Shown: positions 8,582-16,988 of the stretch, one piece after another
Numbering within the stretch: the stretch's first letter is position 1
Layout of the letters: every line of letters begins with the position of its first letter
Source of the DNA: Frigoribacterium sp. JB110
Lineage (GTDB): Bacteria; Actinomycetota; Actinomycetes; Actinomycetales; Microbacteriaceae
Length of the DNA stretch: 64,000 nucleotides
Direction of reading: 5' to 3'
Assembly: GCF_900163665.1 (NCBI RefSeq)
Contig: NZ_FUIA01000025.1
Span: forward strand, 124,001 to 188,000
Program-made: the position numbers and the translations under genes
Notes under the pieces: generated by a model
Databases searched by the model: none
What the model saw: only the letters and a program-made list of their open reading frames with translations
Told to the model about the DNA's origin: nothing

Positions 8582-8665
8582 GTCGTCGTCCGTCTCGATG
8601 TACGGTGCGACGAGGACGAGCGGGCAGAGCAGATCAGTCCAGCTCGGCGGTGGGTCGGCCTCCCC

Positions 8666-9991
8666 TCAGCCTCGCGCGCTGAAGTTCCCGCGGATCGTGC
8701 CGTCCGGGTCCCGTTCCTCTTTGAGATGCGCGATCCGCTCCACGGACGCTGCCGGGAGCGCGTCTGACAGCCGCTCGGACGGTGCGAGGAAGCACAGCGG
8801 CTTGCGGCCCGTCGTCGGCAGCGCGTCGACGAGTGCTTCCTGCTTGTCGCCGAGGGCGTCCGACAGCTCGGGCGTCGTCGGCACCCCGAAGGCATACACG
8901 CCATATGGCTCGGAGAGCGCGCCGTGCGGGCTGTCGCTCGCACGGCCGAGCGCGCCGCCGAGATGCCGGATCTGCACCATCGCGAGGGGAGCGATCGGCG
9001 TATCCAGGAGCGCGTCGAGGGCATCGTCGTCGAACCGCGAGAGCAGCTCGGCGCGCGAGAGGCCCGGCGCGGGATCCGTCGGCTCGGCCGTGATCGTGCC
9101 GAGATCGGCGACGCTCATCGCCGCACGCGAGTCCGACAGCGGGTGCGGCAGGGCGTCTGTCGCGCGCAGCAGCCAGCGCGCCTCGTGCTCGTCTCCGAGG
9201 AACGTCGAGTCGAGCGCGACCAACGGATCGGCGCCAGGGAAGTTCAGCAGCTGGAGCCACACGGTCAGCTCATCCGGCGCCGCCTCCGCAATCGTGCGGA
9301 ACGCCTCCGCGACCGCGCGCGCATGGTTCGCTGGCCACAGCATCCGCCCGCCGAACACCTGCGGCGCGGCGTGCAGCCGCAGCTCGAGCGCTGTGACGAC
9401 GACGAGCTCACCGCCGCCTCCGCGCAGAGCCCAGAAGAGATCCGGATCGGACGACGGCGTGACGCGCGTGGCGTCACCACTTGCCGTCACGACTTCGAAC
9501 GCGAGCACGCTGTCAGCCATCCAGCCGTGTCGCCGGCCGAACCAGCTCAGGCCGCCGCCGAGCACAGCGCCGGTCACGGTCACCACGGGCGAGCTTCCTG
9601 GCAGCCCCGTCAGCCCGTGCGCGGCTGCCGCGCGCTGCAGATCGCCCGAACGCACGCCGGCGCCGAGCCGTGCTGTCCGTGCGGCCGGGTCGATCGAGAT
9701 CGCATCGAGCGTCCCTGTGCGCAGCAGGATCGCACCCGAAGCGCGCCCGGTCGCGCCGTGCCCGCTGGGCTGCGTCGCGACGGCCACTCCGCGCTCACCG
9801 GCGAAGCGCACGAGGGCGGCGACGTCGTCGGCGTCCGCAGCCTCGACGACCGCGCGCACGTTCTGCTGCTCCACGGCGAGATTCCACGGCCGCCGTGCCC
9901 GCTCGAAATCATCGTCGCCAGGAAGTGACACGCGGCCGCGCACGCTCGTGCGCAGGTCCGTCAGGTCGATGTCTGTGCGGGGAATGGTCAT
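8666..9991 (-). CDS. FAD-dependent oxidoreductase (berberine-bridge/6-hydroxynicotine oxidase type)
   Basis: PCMH-type FAD enzyme of 441 aa. The N-terminal FAD_binding_4 domain shows VAVATQPSGHGATG (phosphate-binding loop), LGAGVRSGDLQ and a Gly-rich TGAVLGGGLSW. The C-terminus ends in a short substrate-domain motif (ERDPDGTIRGNFSARG). The ATG at 9991 has GAGGAG upstream; an open extension to 10084 is not supported. It is divergent, across about 110 bp, from an ECF sigma factor with a SnoaL-like tail, a family often encoded beside oxidoreductases it controls. The substrate is unknown. Confidence 0.85.
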   Translation of the reverse strand: MTIPRTDIDLTDLRTSVRGRVSLPGDDDFERARRPWNLAVEQQNVRAVVEAADADDVAALVRFAGERGVAVATQPSGHGATGRASGAILLRTGTLDAISIDPAARTARLGAGVRSGDLQRAAAAHGLTGLPGSSPVVTVTGAVLGGGLSWFGRRHGWMADSVLAFEVVTASGDATRVTPSSDPDLFWALRGGGGELVVVTALELRLHAAPQVFGGRMLWPANHARAVAEAFRTIAEAAPDELTVWLQLLNFPGADPLVALDSTFLGDEHEARWLLRATDALPHPLSDSRAAMSVADLGTITAEPTDPAPGLSRAELLSRFDDDALDALLDTPIAPLAMVQIRHLGGALGRASDSPHGALSEPYGVYAFGVPTTPELSDALGDKQEALVDALPTTGRKPLCFLAPSERLSDALPAASVERIAHLKEERDPDGTIRGNFSARG

Positions 9992-10104
9992 GTCGCAGCT
10001 CCTCGAAAGAGAGAATGTGTGTCTGATCAAGGCAGGTGAGTGCCTCTCACTTGTGAGTCGGATGACGCATCGGAAACGTGACAAGCTGATGCCGGAGGAA
10101 CTCC

Positions 10105-11013
10105 ATGGCTCTGGAATCTACGGAACGGACACATGTCGACCTCGGCGCGGAATTCACCGCCCGTCGCGCGAGGCTGCACGCGATCGCCGCCCGCACGCTC
10201 GGCTCGCCGTGGCACGCCGACGACGCCGTGCAGGAGACCTGGCTGCGGCTGGAGCGTGCGGACAGAGCTGGTATCGAGAACCTCGACGCGTGGCTCACGA
10301 CAGTGGTCTCACGCGTGTGCATCGACATGCTGCGCCAGCGTGCGGCGCGGCGGGACGAAGCAGATGCCGACGCGATGGAATCGCTCGCAGCCTCGGACGA
10401 AGCAGGTCCTGCCGAAGCTGCGCTGAGGGCGGACGACCTCGCGCTCGCGCTGCAGGTCGTTCTCGACGAACTCGGCCCTCTCGAGCGTCTCGCGCTCGTG
10501 CTCCACGACGCGTTCGCGCTGCCGTACGACGAGGTCGCGCTGATCGTCGAGCGCACGCCGACAGCGGCGCGCCAGCTTGCGTCGCGCGCCAGAGCGCGCC
10601 TTCGGGCCGTCGACGTGGCGACGGTGCGCGAGAGGCAGGGAGCGGCGATAGACGCGTTCCTCCGCGCTGCGAGGGAGGGTGAGTTCGGCGATCTGCTGCA
10701 GCTCCTCGATCCGGATATCGAGCTGCGCAGCGATGACGGAGCCGTGGCACTCGCGAGCTCCGGCGCCGAACACGGAGCACCGCTCCTGGAACATCGCCTG
10801 CGGGGAGCGGATGCGGTCGCCCGAGTGTTCGCGGGCAGAGCGCGTCTCGCTGAAGCGGTCGTCGTGGAAGGCATCCCCGCCGCGGCCTATATCGCGGGCG
10901 GCGGCGACGCGCGCGCCGTCTACCTCGTGACGATGCGCGGCGACCGGATCATCCGGATCGACGTGCGTACGGATGTTCCGGACACGCCCTACGCCGCTCA
11001 GATCAGCAGGTAG
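10105..11013 (+). CDS. ECF sigma factor with SnoaL-like C-terminal domain (ECF41/SigJ type)
   Basis: Sigma2 region at about residues 15-80 (HADDAVQETWLRLERA, LTTVVSRVCIDMLR) and Sigma4 at 110-165 (LGPLERLALVLHDAFALPYDEVALIVERTPTAARQLASRAR). These are followed by a roughly 120-residue SnoaL-like fold (AAIDAFLRAAREGEFGDLL through GDRIIRIDVR). In ECF41 this tail controls activity in place of a membrane anti-sigma factor, and no anti-sigma gene lies here. The ATG has GGAGG upstream. The divergent FAD oxidoreductase is the natural target gene. The 3' end overlaps the convergent exporter by 16 bp. Confidence 0.88.
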   Translation: MALESTERTHVDLGAEFTARRARLHAIAARTLGSPWHADDAVQETWLRLERADRAGIENLDAWLTTVVSRVCIDMLRQRAARRDEADADAMESLAASDEAGPAEAALRADDLALALQVVLDELGPLERLALVLHDAFALPYDEVALIVERTPTAARQLASRARARLRAVDVATVRERQGAAIDAFLRAAREGEFGDLLQLLDPDIELRSDDGAVALASSGAEHGAPLLEHRLRGADAVARVFAGRARLAEAVVVEGIPAAAYIAGGGDARAVYLVTMRGDRIIRIDVRTDVPDTPYAAQISR

Positions 11014-11741
11014 ACCGCGCCGAGGATCGTCACGACGATCACCGCGACGTCGAAGAAGCGCTGGTTCATCCGGGTCAGCAGCATCTTGCCTAGCCACGCG
11101 CCGAGCACGACCGCAGGGACCAGCACGGCGTCGACGAGCAGTGTGGGGACGGTGAGGATGCCGAGCCCGATGGAGAAGGGCAGCTTGGCGATGTTGACAG
11201 CGGCGAAGAAATAGGCGGCCGTGCCGAGGAACTCGCGCATCGGGAAGCGCATCGCGAGGAAGTACATCGACATCACGGGGCCGCCGGCGTTGGCGACCAT
11301 CGTGGTGAAGCCGCCCAGAGTGCCGTATGACACGCCCATCATCCGGCCACCCGGCGGTCGGGTGTCGCCTCGCCGTTCGGTTCGCCTCCGCCAGAGCGTC
11401 ACGGCGATCACGAGGAGCAGGATGACGCCGATCACGCGCTTCGTCCAGGTGTTGTCAGCGAAGGCGAGGAACGCCGTGCCCAGCAGGATGCCGACGATGA
11501 CGGCCGGGATCAGTGGGAGCAGCGCCCGCAGACGGGCGTGGCGGCGGTGGATCAGCAGTGCGAACACGTCGCCGACGATGAGCAGCACCAGCAGGGCGCC
11601 GGTTGACTGCTTCGCGGGCAGTGCGGCGGCGAACAGGGCGATGGCGATCGTGTTCACGCCGGGGAGTGCGGCCTTCGACATTCCGACGACGGCGGCACCC
11701 AGGGCAAGCGCTGCCCAGGCGAGGATTCCGAGCTCAGGCAT
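10998..11741 (-). CDS. TauE/SafE-family (TSUP) membrane exporter
   Basis: Polytopic inner-membrane protein of 247 aa with about eight hydrophobic segments in the two-repeat arrangement of the TSUP family. Family signatures visible are VVGMSKAALPGVNTI near the N-terminus and GTLGGFTTMVANAGGPVMSMY at the start of the second repeat. Members export sulfite, sulfonates or related anions; the substrate here is unknown. It stands alone, reads convergently into the sigma gene with a 16-bp overlap, and is divergent from the SDR gene. Confidence 0.87.
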   Translation of the reverse strand: MPELGILAWAALALGAAVVGMSKAALPGVNTIAIALFAAALPAKQSTGALLVLLIVGDVFALLIHRRHARLRALLPLIPAVIVGILLGTAFLAFADNTWTKRVIGVILLLVIAVTLWRRRTERRGDTRPPGGRMMGVSYGTLGGFTTMVANAGGPVMSMYFLAMRFPMREFLGTAAYFFAAVNIAKLPFSIGLGILTVPTLLVDAVLVPAVVLGAWLGKMLLTRMNQRFFDVAVIVVTILGAVYLLI

Positions 11742-11842
11742 CGCGCTGGTCGTCTTCGGTCATTCGTTCAACCTATCGCTGAACGGCGCCGCTGCCCGCG
11801 ATCGCCGATAGCGTGGAAGCACGTCGACGAGAGGGAGACACG

Positions 11843-12487
11843 ATGAGCCGCATTCTGATCATCGGAGGCCACGGCAAGGTGGCGCTCCGGCTGGCACCGA
11901 TTCTGGCGGAGAGGGGCGACGAGCCCGTCGCCGTCATCCGGAACCCTGCCCACTCCGACGATGTGGCTGCCGCGGGCGCGACTCCGCTGGTCGCCGATGT
12001 CGAGTCCCTCGACGCTGCTGCCCTGTCCGAGCTGTTCGCCGGGCACGACGCGATCGTCTGGACGGCGGGTGCGGGCGGCGGCGACCCGCAGCGGACCTAT
12101 GCGGTCGACCGCGACGCGGCCGTCCGGTCGATGGATGCCGCATCGAGCGCCGGTGTGAGCCGCTACGTGATGGTGTCGTACCTCGGAGCCCGCACCGATC
12201 ACGGCGTGCCGGAGGACAGCTCGTTCTTCGCATACGCCGAGTCGAAGGCCGCCGCTGATGAGCACCTGCGCGCAACGGAACTCGACTGGACGGTCCTCGG
12301 CCCCGGTCCGCTCACACTCGACGAGCCGACGGGCCTGATCGAGGTCGCCGAGCCCGGCGACGGGCGCGTCTCGCGGGCGGATGTTGCGGCGGTCGCCGCG
12401 GCCGCCCTCGCCGACGATTCGACCATCCGGCGCACCATCGCGTTCGGCAACGGCACCGTGCCGATCGCGGACGCGATCCGGGGCTGA
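11843..12487 (+). CDS. NAD(P)-binding Rossmann-fold protein (atypical SDR)
   Basis: 214-aa NAD(P)H-binding protein. The N-terminal MSRILIIGGHGKVA carries the GxxGxxG-type dinucleotide loop, and SYLGAR plus YAESKAAADEHL resemble the SDR YxxxK region. It belongs to the NmrA/YwnB-like group of short atypical SDRs. The ATG at 11843 follows GAGGGAG by 6 nt. A TAGCGT box at about 11808-11813 could be its -10, giving a 20-30 nt leader. The substrate is unknown. Confidence 0.85.
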   Translation: MSRILIIGGHGKVALRLAPILAERGDEPVAVIRNPAHSDDVAAAGATPLVADVESLDAAALSELFAGHDAIVWTAGAGGGDPQRTYAVDRDAAVRSMDAASSAGVSRYVMVSYLGARTDHGVPEDSSFFAYAESKAAADEHLRATELDWTVLGPGPLTLDEPTGLIEVAEPGDGRVSRADVAAVAAAALADDSTIRRTIAFGNGTVPIADAIRG

Positions 12488-12606
12488 CGGCCGGAGGGCG
12501 TTCGTGCGCGTCGGCTTGCCCTACGCGAGACGACGCGCACAGGCGGCTGTTCTCCGGGGATCCGACGAGCGTAGCCTGGGACGAGGCACCATCCGAGGGA
12601 GACGAG

Positions 12607-13191
12607 ATGAGCCGCGGCCTGCTGATCGTCGACGTGCAGAACGACTTCACCGAGGGCGGCGCGCTCGCCGTCACCGGCGGTGATGCCGTCGCGCGCGGCG
12701 TGAGCCGGTTCCTCGCCGAGCGTGCGGGGGAGTACGCGGCGGTGATCGCCTCTCGCGACTGGCACGACGGCGCGAACGACAACGGCGGCCACTTCGCCGA
12801 GGGGGAGCCCGACTTCGTCGACACGTGGCCGGTGCACTGTGTCGCAGGCACGGAAGGCGCCGACTACGACCCGCTGTTCGATGCCTCGGCCGTGACCCAC
12901 CACGTTAAGAAGGGGCAGGGCGAGCCGGCGTACTCGGCGTTCGAGGGCACCACAGAGGCGGGCAGTACGCTCTCCGCGCTTCTCACCGATCTCGGTGTCG
13001 TGGAGATCGATGTCGTCGGCATCGCCACAGACCACTGCGTGCGGGCGTCGGTTCTCGACGCGATCCGCGACGGGAGGGCGGTGCGCGTGTTCACTGACCT
13101 GGTCGCGGGCGTCGCCCCCGATTCGAGCGATGCCGCGCTGGCGGAGATCCGCGCGGCAGGCGGAGCGCTGTCAGCATCCGGCACCGTCTGA
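12607..13191 (+). CDS. pncA: Nicotinamidase / isochorismatase-family hydrolase
   Basis: Deamidates nicotinamide to nicotinate in NAD salvage. The triad of the family is visible: Asp9 in LLIVDVQNDF, Lys in HHVKKGQGEPAYSAFEG, and Cys in GIATDHCVRASVLDA. The metal-binding region reads SRDWHDGANDNGGHF. The length of 194 aa fits PncA. The ATG has GAGGGAGACGAG upstream, and a TAGCCT box about 30 nt earlier may be its -10. It lies alone between the SDR and the convergent MgtC-type gene. Confidence 0.88.
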   Translation: MSRGLLIVDVQNDFTEGGALAVTGGDAVARGVSRFLAERAGEYAAVIASRDWHDGANDNGGHFAEGEPDFVDTWPVHCVAGTEGADYDPLFDASAVTHHVKKGQGEPAYSAFEGTTEAGSTLSALLTDLGVVEIDVVGIATDHCVRASVLDAIRDGRAVRVFTDLVAGVAPDSSDAALAEIRAAGGALSASGTV

Positions 13192-13260
13192 TCCTCCCAA
13201 CGGGTCGGATCGCCCGCAGCTCCTGACCTGACCAGACTCTTTCGGCGTCTCCGTGGCGCG

Positions 13261-13992
13261 TCACACCGAGTCGTCGTCGTCGGCGTCGTGCGATTCGGCG
13301 CCCCGCACGGAGACGCGCTCCACCCCGGAGAGATCGAGCAGCGGCGGCACCAGCTCCCGCATCGGCTGCTGGCCGTAGAAGTGCACGTCGACGGTGACCA
13401 GCGCCCGATCGTCCTCCGTGCTGCGACGACTCCTGACCACCGAGCTGCTGAACCCCATCGCGGTCGCCGCTTCGAGGACGTCGCGCAGCACGCCGCCGCC
13501 GTCGATGTATGTGATGCGCAGCACGCGGTGCCGATCTGGGGTCGGCAGACGCCGGACGACAGGGGCGACGACGAACAGCGTCACCAGATGCAGCACCGTC
13601 AGCGCGGCCGCCAGGGCGAGCAGCCCCGCGCCGCACGCCATGCCCACGGCGGCGGCGACCCACACCGTCGCTGCCGTGGTCAGCCCTCGCACGACGTTCC
13701 GCCCCTTGAAGATCACGCCGGCGCCGAGGAACCCGATGCCCGACACGATCTGTGCCGCAATGCGCGAGGGATCGAGCGACGCGTCGTCTCCGAGCACCAT
13801 CGCGAAGCCGTAGCCGGAGACGAGGGTGAACGCGCACGACCCGAGTCCGACGAGCACGTGCGTGCGGTAGCCGGCGCTCTTCTGCCTGACCTGCCGCTCG
13901 AGCCCGATCAGCGAGCACAGCAGGAACGAGGCGACGAGGAGTTCGATCTGGACGCCCGTCGAGTCCGTGAAGAAGCCGATCAGCGGGTCCAT
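13261..13992 (-). CDS. MgtC/SapB-family membrane protein
   Basis: 243 aa. The N-terminal MgtC domain has the hallmark LIGLERQVRQKSAGYRTH, IVSGIGFLGAGVIFK and RGLTTAATVWVAAAVG motifs across about five transmembrane segments. The C-terminal ~80 residues form an ACT-like cytosolic domain. The family is linked to growth at low Mg2+ and to F-type ATPase or membrane-potential control; it is not a proven Mg transporter. The C-terminus is acidic (ESHDADDDDSV). It is divergent from the YetF-like gene. Confidence 0.9.
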   Translation of the reverse strand: MDPLIGFFTDSTGVQIELLVASFLLCSLIGLERQVRQKSAGYRTHVLVGLGSCAFTLVSGYGFAMVLGDDASLDPSRIAAQIVSGIGFLGAGVIFKGRNVVRGLTTAATVWVAAAVGMACGAGLLALAAALTVLHLVTLFVVAPVVRRLPTPDRHRVLRITYIDGGGVLRDVLEAATAMGFSSSVVRSRRSTEDDRALVTVDVHFYGQQPMRELVPPLLDLSGVERVSVRGAESHDADDDDSV

Positions 13993-14120
13993 GCATCACC
14001 TCCACGTCTCGGGACGCTGATCTTCACAATGCCCGTGCTCCGCGGGGAACTCAAGAGCACGAGCCGGATGACGCCAGGGGCAGGACTACCCTTGGTCTGT
14101 TGCGATCGGAAGGAACATCG

Positions 14121-14681
14121 GTGCTCGAACTGCTCGGAATCTCGTGGCTGGAAGCCGGCGCGGTCGCGCTCGCGACGATCGGCATGTACCTCGCGCTGGT
14201 CGTGCTCGTGCGTGTGCTCGGCCAGCGGATGCTCTCGGGAATGTCGAGCTACGATCTCGCCGCGGTCATCGCGTTCGGCGGCATCATCGCCCGCGCCGCT
14301 CTCGGCGAGTCGCCGAGGCTCGGCGGCGGCATCGTCGCGATCGTGACGCTCGTGCTGCTGCAGGCGCTGTCCGGGGTCATCCGGCGTTCGACGTTCGGGG
14401 CCAGGCTGGTGGTGAACCGTCCGGTGCTGCTGATGGCGGGCCCCCGAGTGCTCGAGAAGAACATGGGGCGCTGCCACGTGTCGCATCCGGAGCTGAACTC
14501 ACGCCTGCGGCTGGCCGGCGTATCGCATCCCGACCAGGTGGGTGCGGTCGTCTTCGAGCCGTCCGGCGCGCTGAGCGTCATTCGGTCGGGCCAGTCGATC
14601 GATGAGGGCGTGTTCGACGGTGTGATCGGGGCGGAGGAGCTGGGGCGGCCAGGTCAGGCGGATCGATCCGGATCGATCTGA
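14121..14681 (+). CDS. YetF/YcaP-like membrane protein (DUF421)
   Basis: 186 aa, with three N-terminal transmembrane helices and then a small cytosolic domain. The VLVRVLGQRMLSGMSSYDLAAVIAFGGI stretch matches the DUF421 signature (GkR..s.ms.fDlvv.i..G). The GTG at 14121 is preferred because CGGAAGGA lies 6 nt upstream. The function of the family is unknown; members are often stress or sporulation associated. The C-terminus is truncated relative to longer YetF proteins. Confidence 0.82.
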   Translation: MLELLGISWLEAGAVALATIGMYLALVVLVRVLGQRMLSGMSSYDLAAVIAFGGIIARAALGESPRLGGGIVAIVTLVLLQALSGVIRRSTFGARLVVNRPVLLMAGPRVLEKNMGRCHVSHPELNSRLRLAGVSHPDQVGAVVFEPSGALSVIRSGQSIDEGVFDGVIGAEELGRPGQADRSGSI

Positions 14682-14732
14682 GCAGAAGCGGGCGACGAAT
14701 CTGCGGGGTGCATCTGCACGCGTGAGGTTCGA

Positions 14733-14738
14733 GTAAAG
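14733..14738 (+). promoter_or_regulatory. Probable -10 of tRNA-Lys
   Basis: TAAAGT lies 9 nt before the 5' end of mature tRNA-Lys, in the only gene-free gap upstream. Confidence 0.45.
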
Positions 14739-14747
14739 TTGGACACC

Positions 14748-14820
14748 GGGCCTATAGCTCAGTTGGCAGAGCATCGGACTTTTAATCCGCGGGTCCCGGG
14801 TTCGAACCCCGGTGGGCCCA
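14748..14820 (+). tRNA. tRNA-Lys (TTT)
   Basis: Acceptor GGGCCTA pairs with TGGGCCC, D loop AGCTCAGTTGGCAGAGC, anticodon loop CTTTTAA in a CGGA/TCCG stem, and T arm CCGGG-TTCGAAC-CCCGG. The discriminator is A and CCA is not encoded. 73 nt. Confidence 0.96.
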
Positions 14821-14939
14821 CTTTCTCTGGCCCTCACCTGTGACGGGGTGGGGGCGTCGGTCCCTCCGAAGAATCATCCGCGGGGGCAGAACCGTCTCGG
14901 GTGCTGTTTCCACGCCTATGCGGAGTCCGGTTCGTCGTC

Positions 14940-15293
14940 ATGAGGCCCGGTGTGCGTCTGATCCTCGCGGGCCTGCTCGCCGGCGCGCTTGTGTGTCTCC
15001 TGCGCGGACTTCGCGCCGCGCTTCTGCTGGGCGCCGTGCGCTCGCGATCAGGTCGTGGCATCTGCCCGATTGTCGAGAGCGGAGAGCCGTGCGTGCTCAT
15101 CGACGGGCACAACGGGCCGCACAGGGGGAGCAGTGACGTCGGATCCTCGGGGCCGATTCCCCTCTTGCCCAGCCGCAGGCGGAATCTCGTTCACCCGATA
15201 TTCAGTCAGCGTTCCGGACCGAACGGGTGTGCCGCAGGCTGCTTCCTTGTTCCAATGGCCTCGTGCCCACCAGCGACGCCGAGCGGCGGATGA
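14940..15293 (+). CDS. Small membrane-anchored protein with C/H motif (hypothetical)
   Basis: Candidate 117-aa protein: one N-terminal hydrophobic helix (VRLILAGLLAGALVCLLRG) followed by CPIVESGEPCVLIDGHNGPH. That motif resembles the short Cys-x8-Cys...GHxGPH metal-site motif common in small actinobacterial proteins. It ends in an ATGA overlap with the Na/Pi cotransporter, which argues for a real, coupled gene. The C-terminal half is low in recognisable structure. The start is uncertain (ATG 14940; the frame is open to 14901). Moderate support only. Confidence 0.45.
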   Translation: MRPGVRLILAGLLAGALVCLLRGLRAALLLGAVRSRSGRGICPIVESGEPCVLIDGHNGPHRGSSDVGSSGPIPLLPSRRRNLVHPIFSQRSGPNGCAAGCFLVPMASCPPATPSGG

Positions 15294-16564
15294 GTCAGCA
15301 GATGTCAGATCGGCAGAATGACGTTGCTGATGATCCGACCGATGAGCACGGTTCAGTGATCACACGGCATCCTGACGAGGCAGCCACGTCAGCGCCCGCC
15401 GAGGAATCACCGCTGCGTGGCCCCTTCGACGCCTTCGTGCCAGAGGGGCGAGTGCGATCGGTCGTCAACTGGCTCTCCGTCGTCCTCTCCGTCTACGTGC
15501 TGATCTCCGCCGTCGGCGTCATCGGCGCCGGCTTCAAGGCCGCAACCGGTGGCCAAGCCGAGGCGCTGTTCGCATTCGCCAGCAACCCGCTCGTGGCGCT
15601 CATGGTGGGTGTCCTGGCCACCGCGGCCACCCAGTCCTCCTCCACCACGACCTCGATCACGGTCGGTCTTGCCGCCGGCGGGCTGCCGCTGGAAGTCGCC
15701 ATCCCGATCATCATGGGCGCCAATATCGGCACCACTCTCACAAACACTCTCGTCAGCGTCGGAATGATCCGGAACAAGGACGACTTCCGACGGGCCTTCG
15801 CCGCCGCCACCGTGCACGACTTCTTCAATCTGATCGCCGTCGCCATCCTGCTCCCGCTGGAGGTCGCGACGGGCTTTCTCCAGAGGATCTCCGGGTGGCT
15901 CGCGGATGCTCTCACCGGTGTCGGCGGCGTGGACACCGACAGCGTGGACGTGGTCGGAGCAGCGACCGCACCGCTGAAAGAACTCGTCGGCTTTCTCACG
16001 GAGCCCCTCGGAGTGCCGTGGGGAGGGGTGATCACAATCGTCGTCGGCGTGGCACTGATCCTGGTCTCGATCACCTTCATCGGGAAGGTGCTCAAGGTCC
16101 TCATGGTGGGACAGGCGAAGAAGGTGCTGCACGCCGCCATCGGCCGCGGTCCGCTCAGCGGGATCGCCTCCGGGGCCGTGGTGACCGCGATCGTCCAGTC
16201 ATCCTCCACGGCCACCTCGCTGATGATCCCTCTTGCCGGTTCAGGCACCTTCTCCCTGCGCCAGGTGTATCCCTTCACCATCGGGTCCAACATCGGCACC
16301 ACAGCCACCGCGCTGCTGGCGGCGCTGGGTCTCAGCGGCGTCGATGCTTCGGTGGGCCTGCAGGTGGCTCTGGTGCATCTGTTGTTCAACGTGACGGCGA
16401 TGGTGTTGATCTTCGGGATCCCGTTCCTGCGGACGATTCCGATCAAGGGCGCCACGTGGCTGGCGAACCGATCTGCCGAGAACAAGTTCTTCGCGGCGCT
16501 GTGGGTGCTCGGCGTGTTCGTCGTCGTGCCGGGCCTGCTCATTCTCGTCACCACCATCTTCTGA
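15290..16564 (+). CDS. Na+/phosphate cotransporter (NptA/PF02690 family)
   Basis: 424-aa polytopic transporter. The two inverted Na_Pi_cotrans repeats carry the hallmark TQSSSTTTSI (about residue 115) with GANIGTT, and VQSSSTATSL (about residue 303) with GSNIGTT. These QSSS motifs build the Na+/Pi site in SLC34-like proteins. It lacks the C-terminal PhoU domain seen in many bacterial NptA/YjbB proteins, and has a charged ~60-residue N-terminal leader. ATG 15290 overlaps the upstream small gene; ATG 15305 is an alternative. It is followed 10 nt later by the coiled-coil gene and then a PstS-like lipoprotein, suggesting one phosphate-uptake operon. Confidence 0.9.
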   Translation: MSQQMSDRQNDVADDPTDEHGSVITRHPDEAATSAPAEESPLRGPFDAFVPEGRVRSVVNWLSVVLSVYVLISAVGVIGAGFKAATGGQAEALFAFASNPLVALMVGVLATAATQSSSTTTSITVGLAAGGLPLEVAIPIIMGANIGTTLTNTLVSVGMIRNKDDFRRAFAAATVHDFFNLIAVAILLPLEVATGFLQRISGWLADALTGVGGVDTDSVDVVGAATAPLKELVGFLTEPLGVPWGGVITIVVGVALILVSITFIGKVLKVLMVGQAKKVLHAAIGRGPLSGIASGAVVTAIVQSSSTATSLMIPLAGSGTFSLRQVYPFTIGSNIGTTATALLAALGLSGVDASVGLQVALVHLLFNVTAMVLIFGIPFLRTIPIKGATWLANRSAENKFFAALWVLGVFVVVPGLLILVTTIF

Positions 16565-16574
16565 GAGGTCGATC

Positions 16575-16988
16575 ATGAACACGCAGCACGCCGACGGGCT
16601 CGGCCCCGAGGATCGGGGTGACCGAGCCGACGAGCGTTCACCGCTGACCGAGGCAGATGTGCCGCTCTCCGTCGAAGAGATCGACGCTGCACTCGTCCGG
16701 CTGATGGCCGAGACCGAGGAGACGGTGACCCGGCTCCGCGCCGAGTTGGCCGAGCGTCGTCAGCACGAGGCGCAGCATGCCGAGATCGAGCGCCTCGAGC
16801 ACCACCTGGCCGAGGCGACGGTGAACTGGGCGAAGGTGAAGGAGTTCTTCGAGGAGGTGCTCCGGGACCTGATCGGACGCCGCACCGGCACGGCCGGACC
16901 GGAGGAGCCTGGCGGAGCTGCCGGGGAGGGGAGCCCGCACGGCGACACGAACCCGAGCGGCACCGAACCCGGAACGGAACAGCGATGA
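16575..16988 (+). CDS. Acidic coiled-coil protein in the phosphate operon (hypothetical)
   Basis: 137-aa soluble, acidic protein. Residues 35-100 form an uninterrupted helix-prone stretch rich in E, R, A and L (LMAETEETVTRLRAELAERR, EIERLEHHLAEATVNWAKVK), flanked by Gly/Pro/Glu-rich ends. I know no family for it. It sits between the Na/Pi cotransporter (10-nt gap) and the PstS-like gene (ATGA overlap). By position it could do the job that PhoU does elsewhere, contacting the transporter, but that is only inference. Confidence 0.75.
   Translation: MNTQHADGLGPEDRGDRADERSPLTEADVPLSVEEIDAALVRLMAETEETVTRLRAELAERRQHEAQHAEIERLEHHLAEATVNWAKVKEFFEEVLRDLIGRRTGTAGPEEPGGAAGEGSPHGDTNPSGTEPGTEQR

Noticed and set aside
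10064..10083. ECF41-type promoter upstream of the FAD oxidoreductase
   Set aside because: TGTCAC and CGTC are present, but with a 10-nt spacer rather than the ~15 nt I recall, so it is not listed as a feature.
8535..10682. 715-codon open frame on the plus strand
   Set aside because: Covers the antisense of the FAD oxidoreductase and runs out of frame through the sigma factor; low-complexity Ser/Arg translation.
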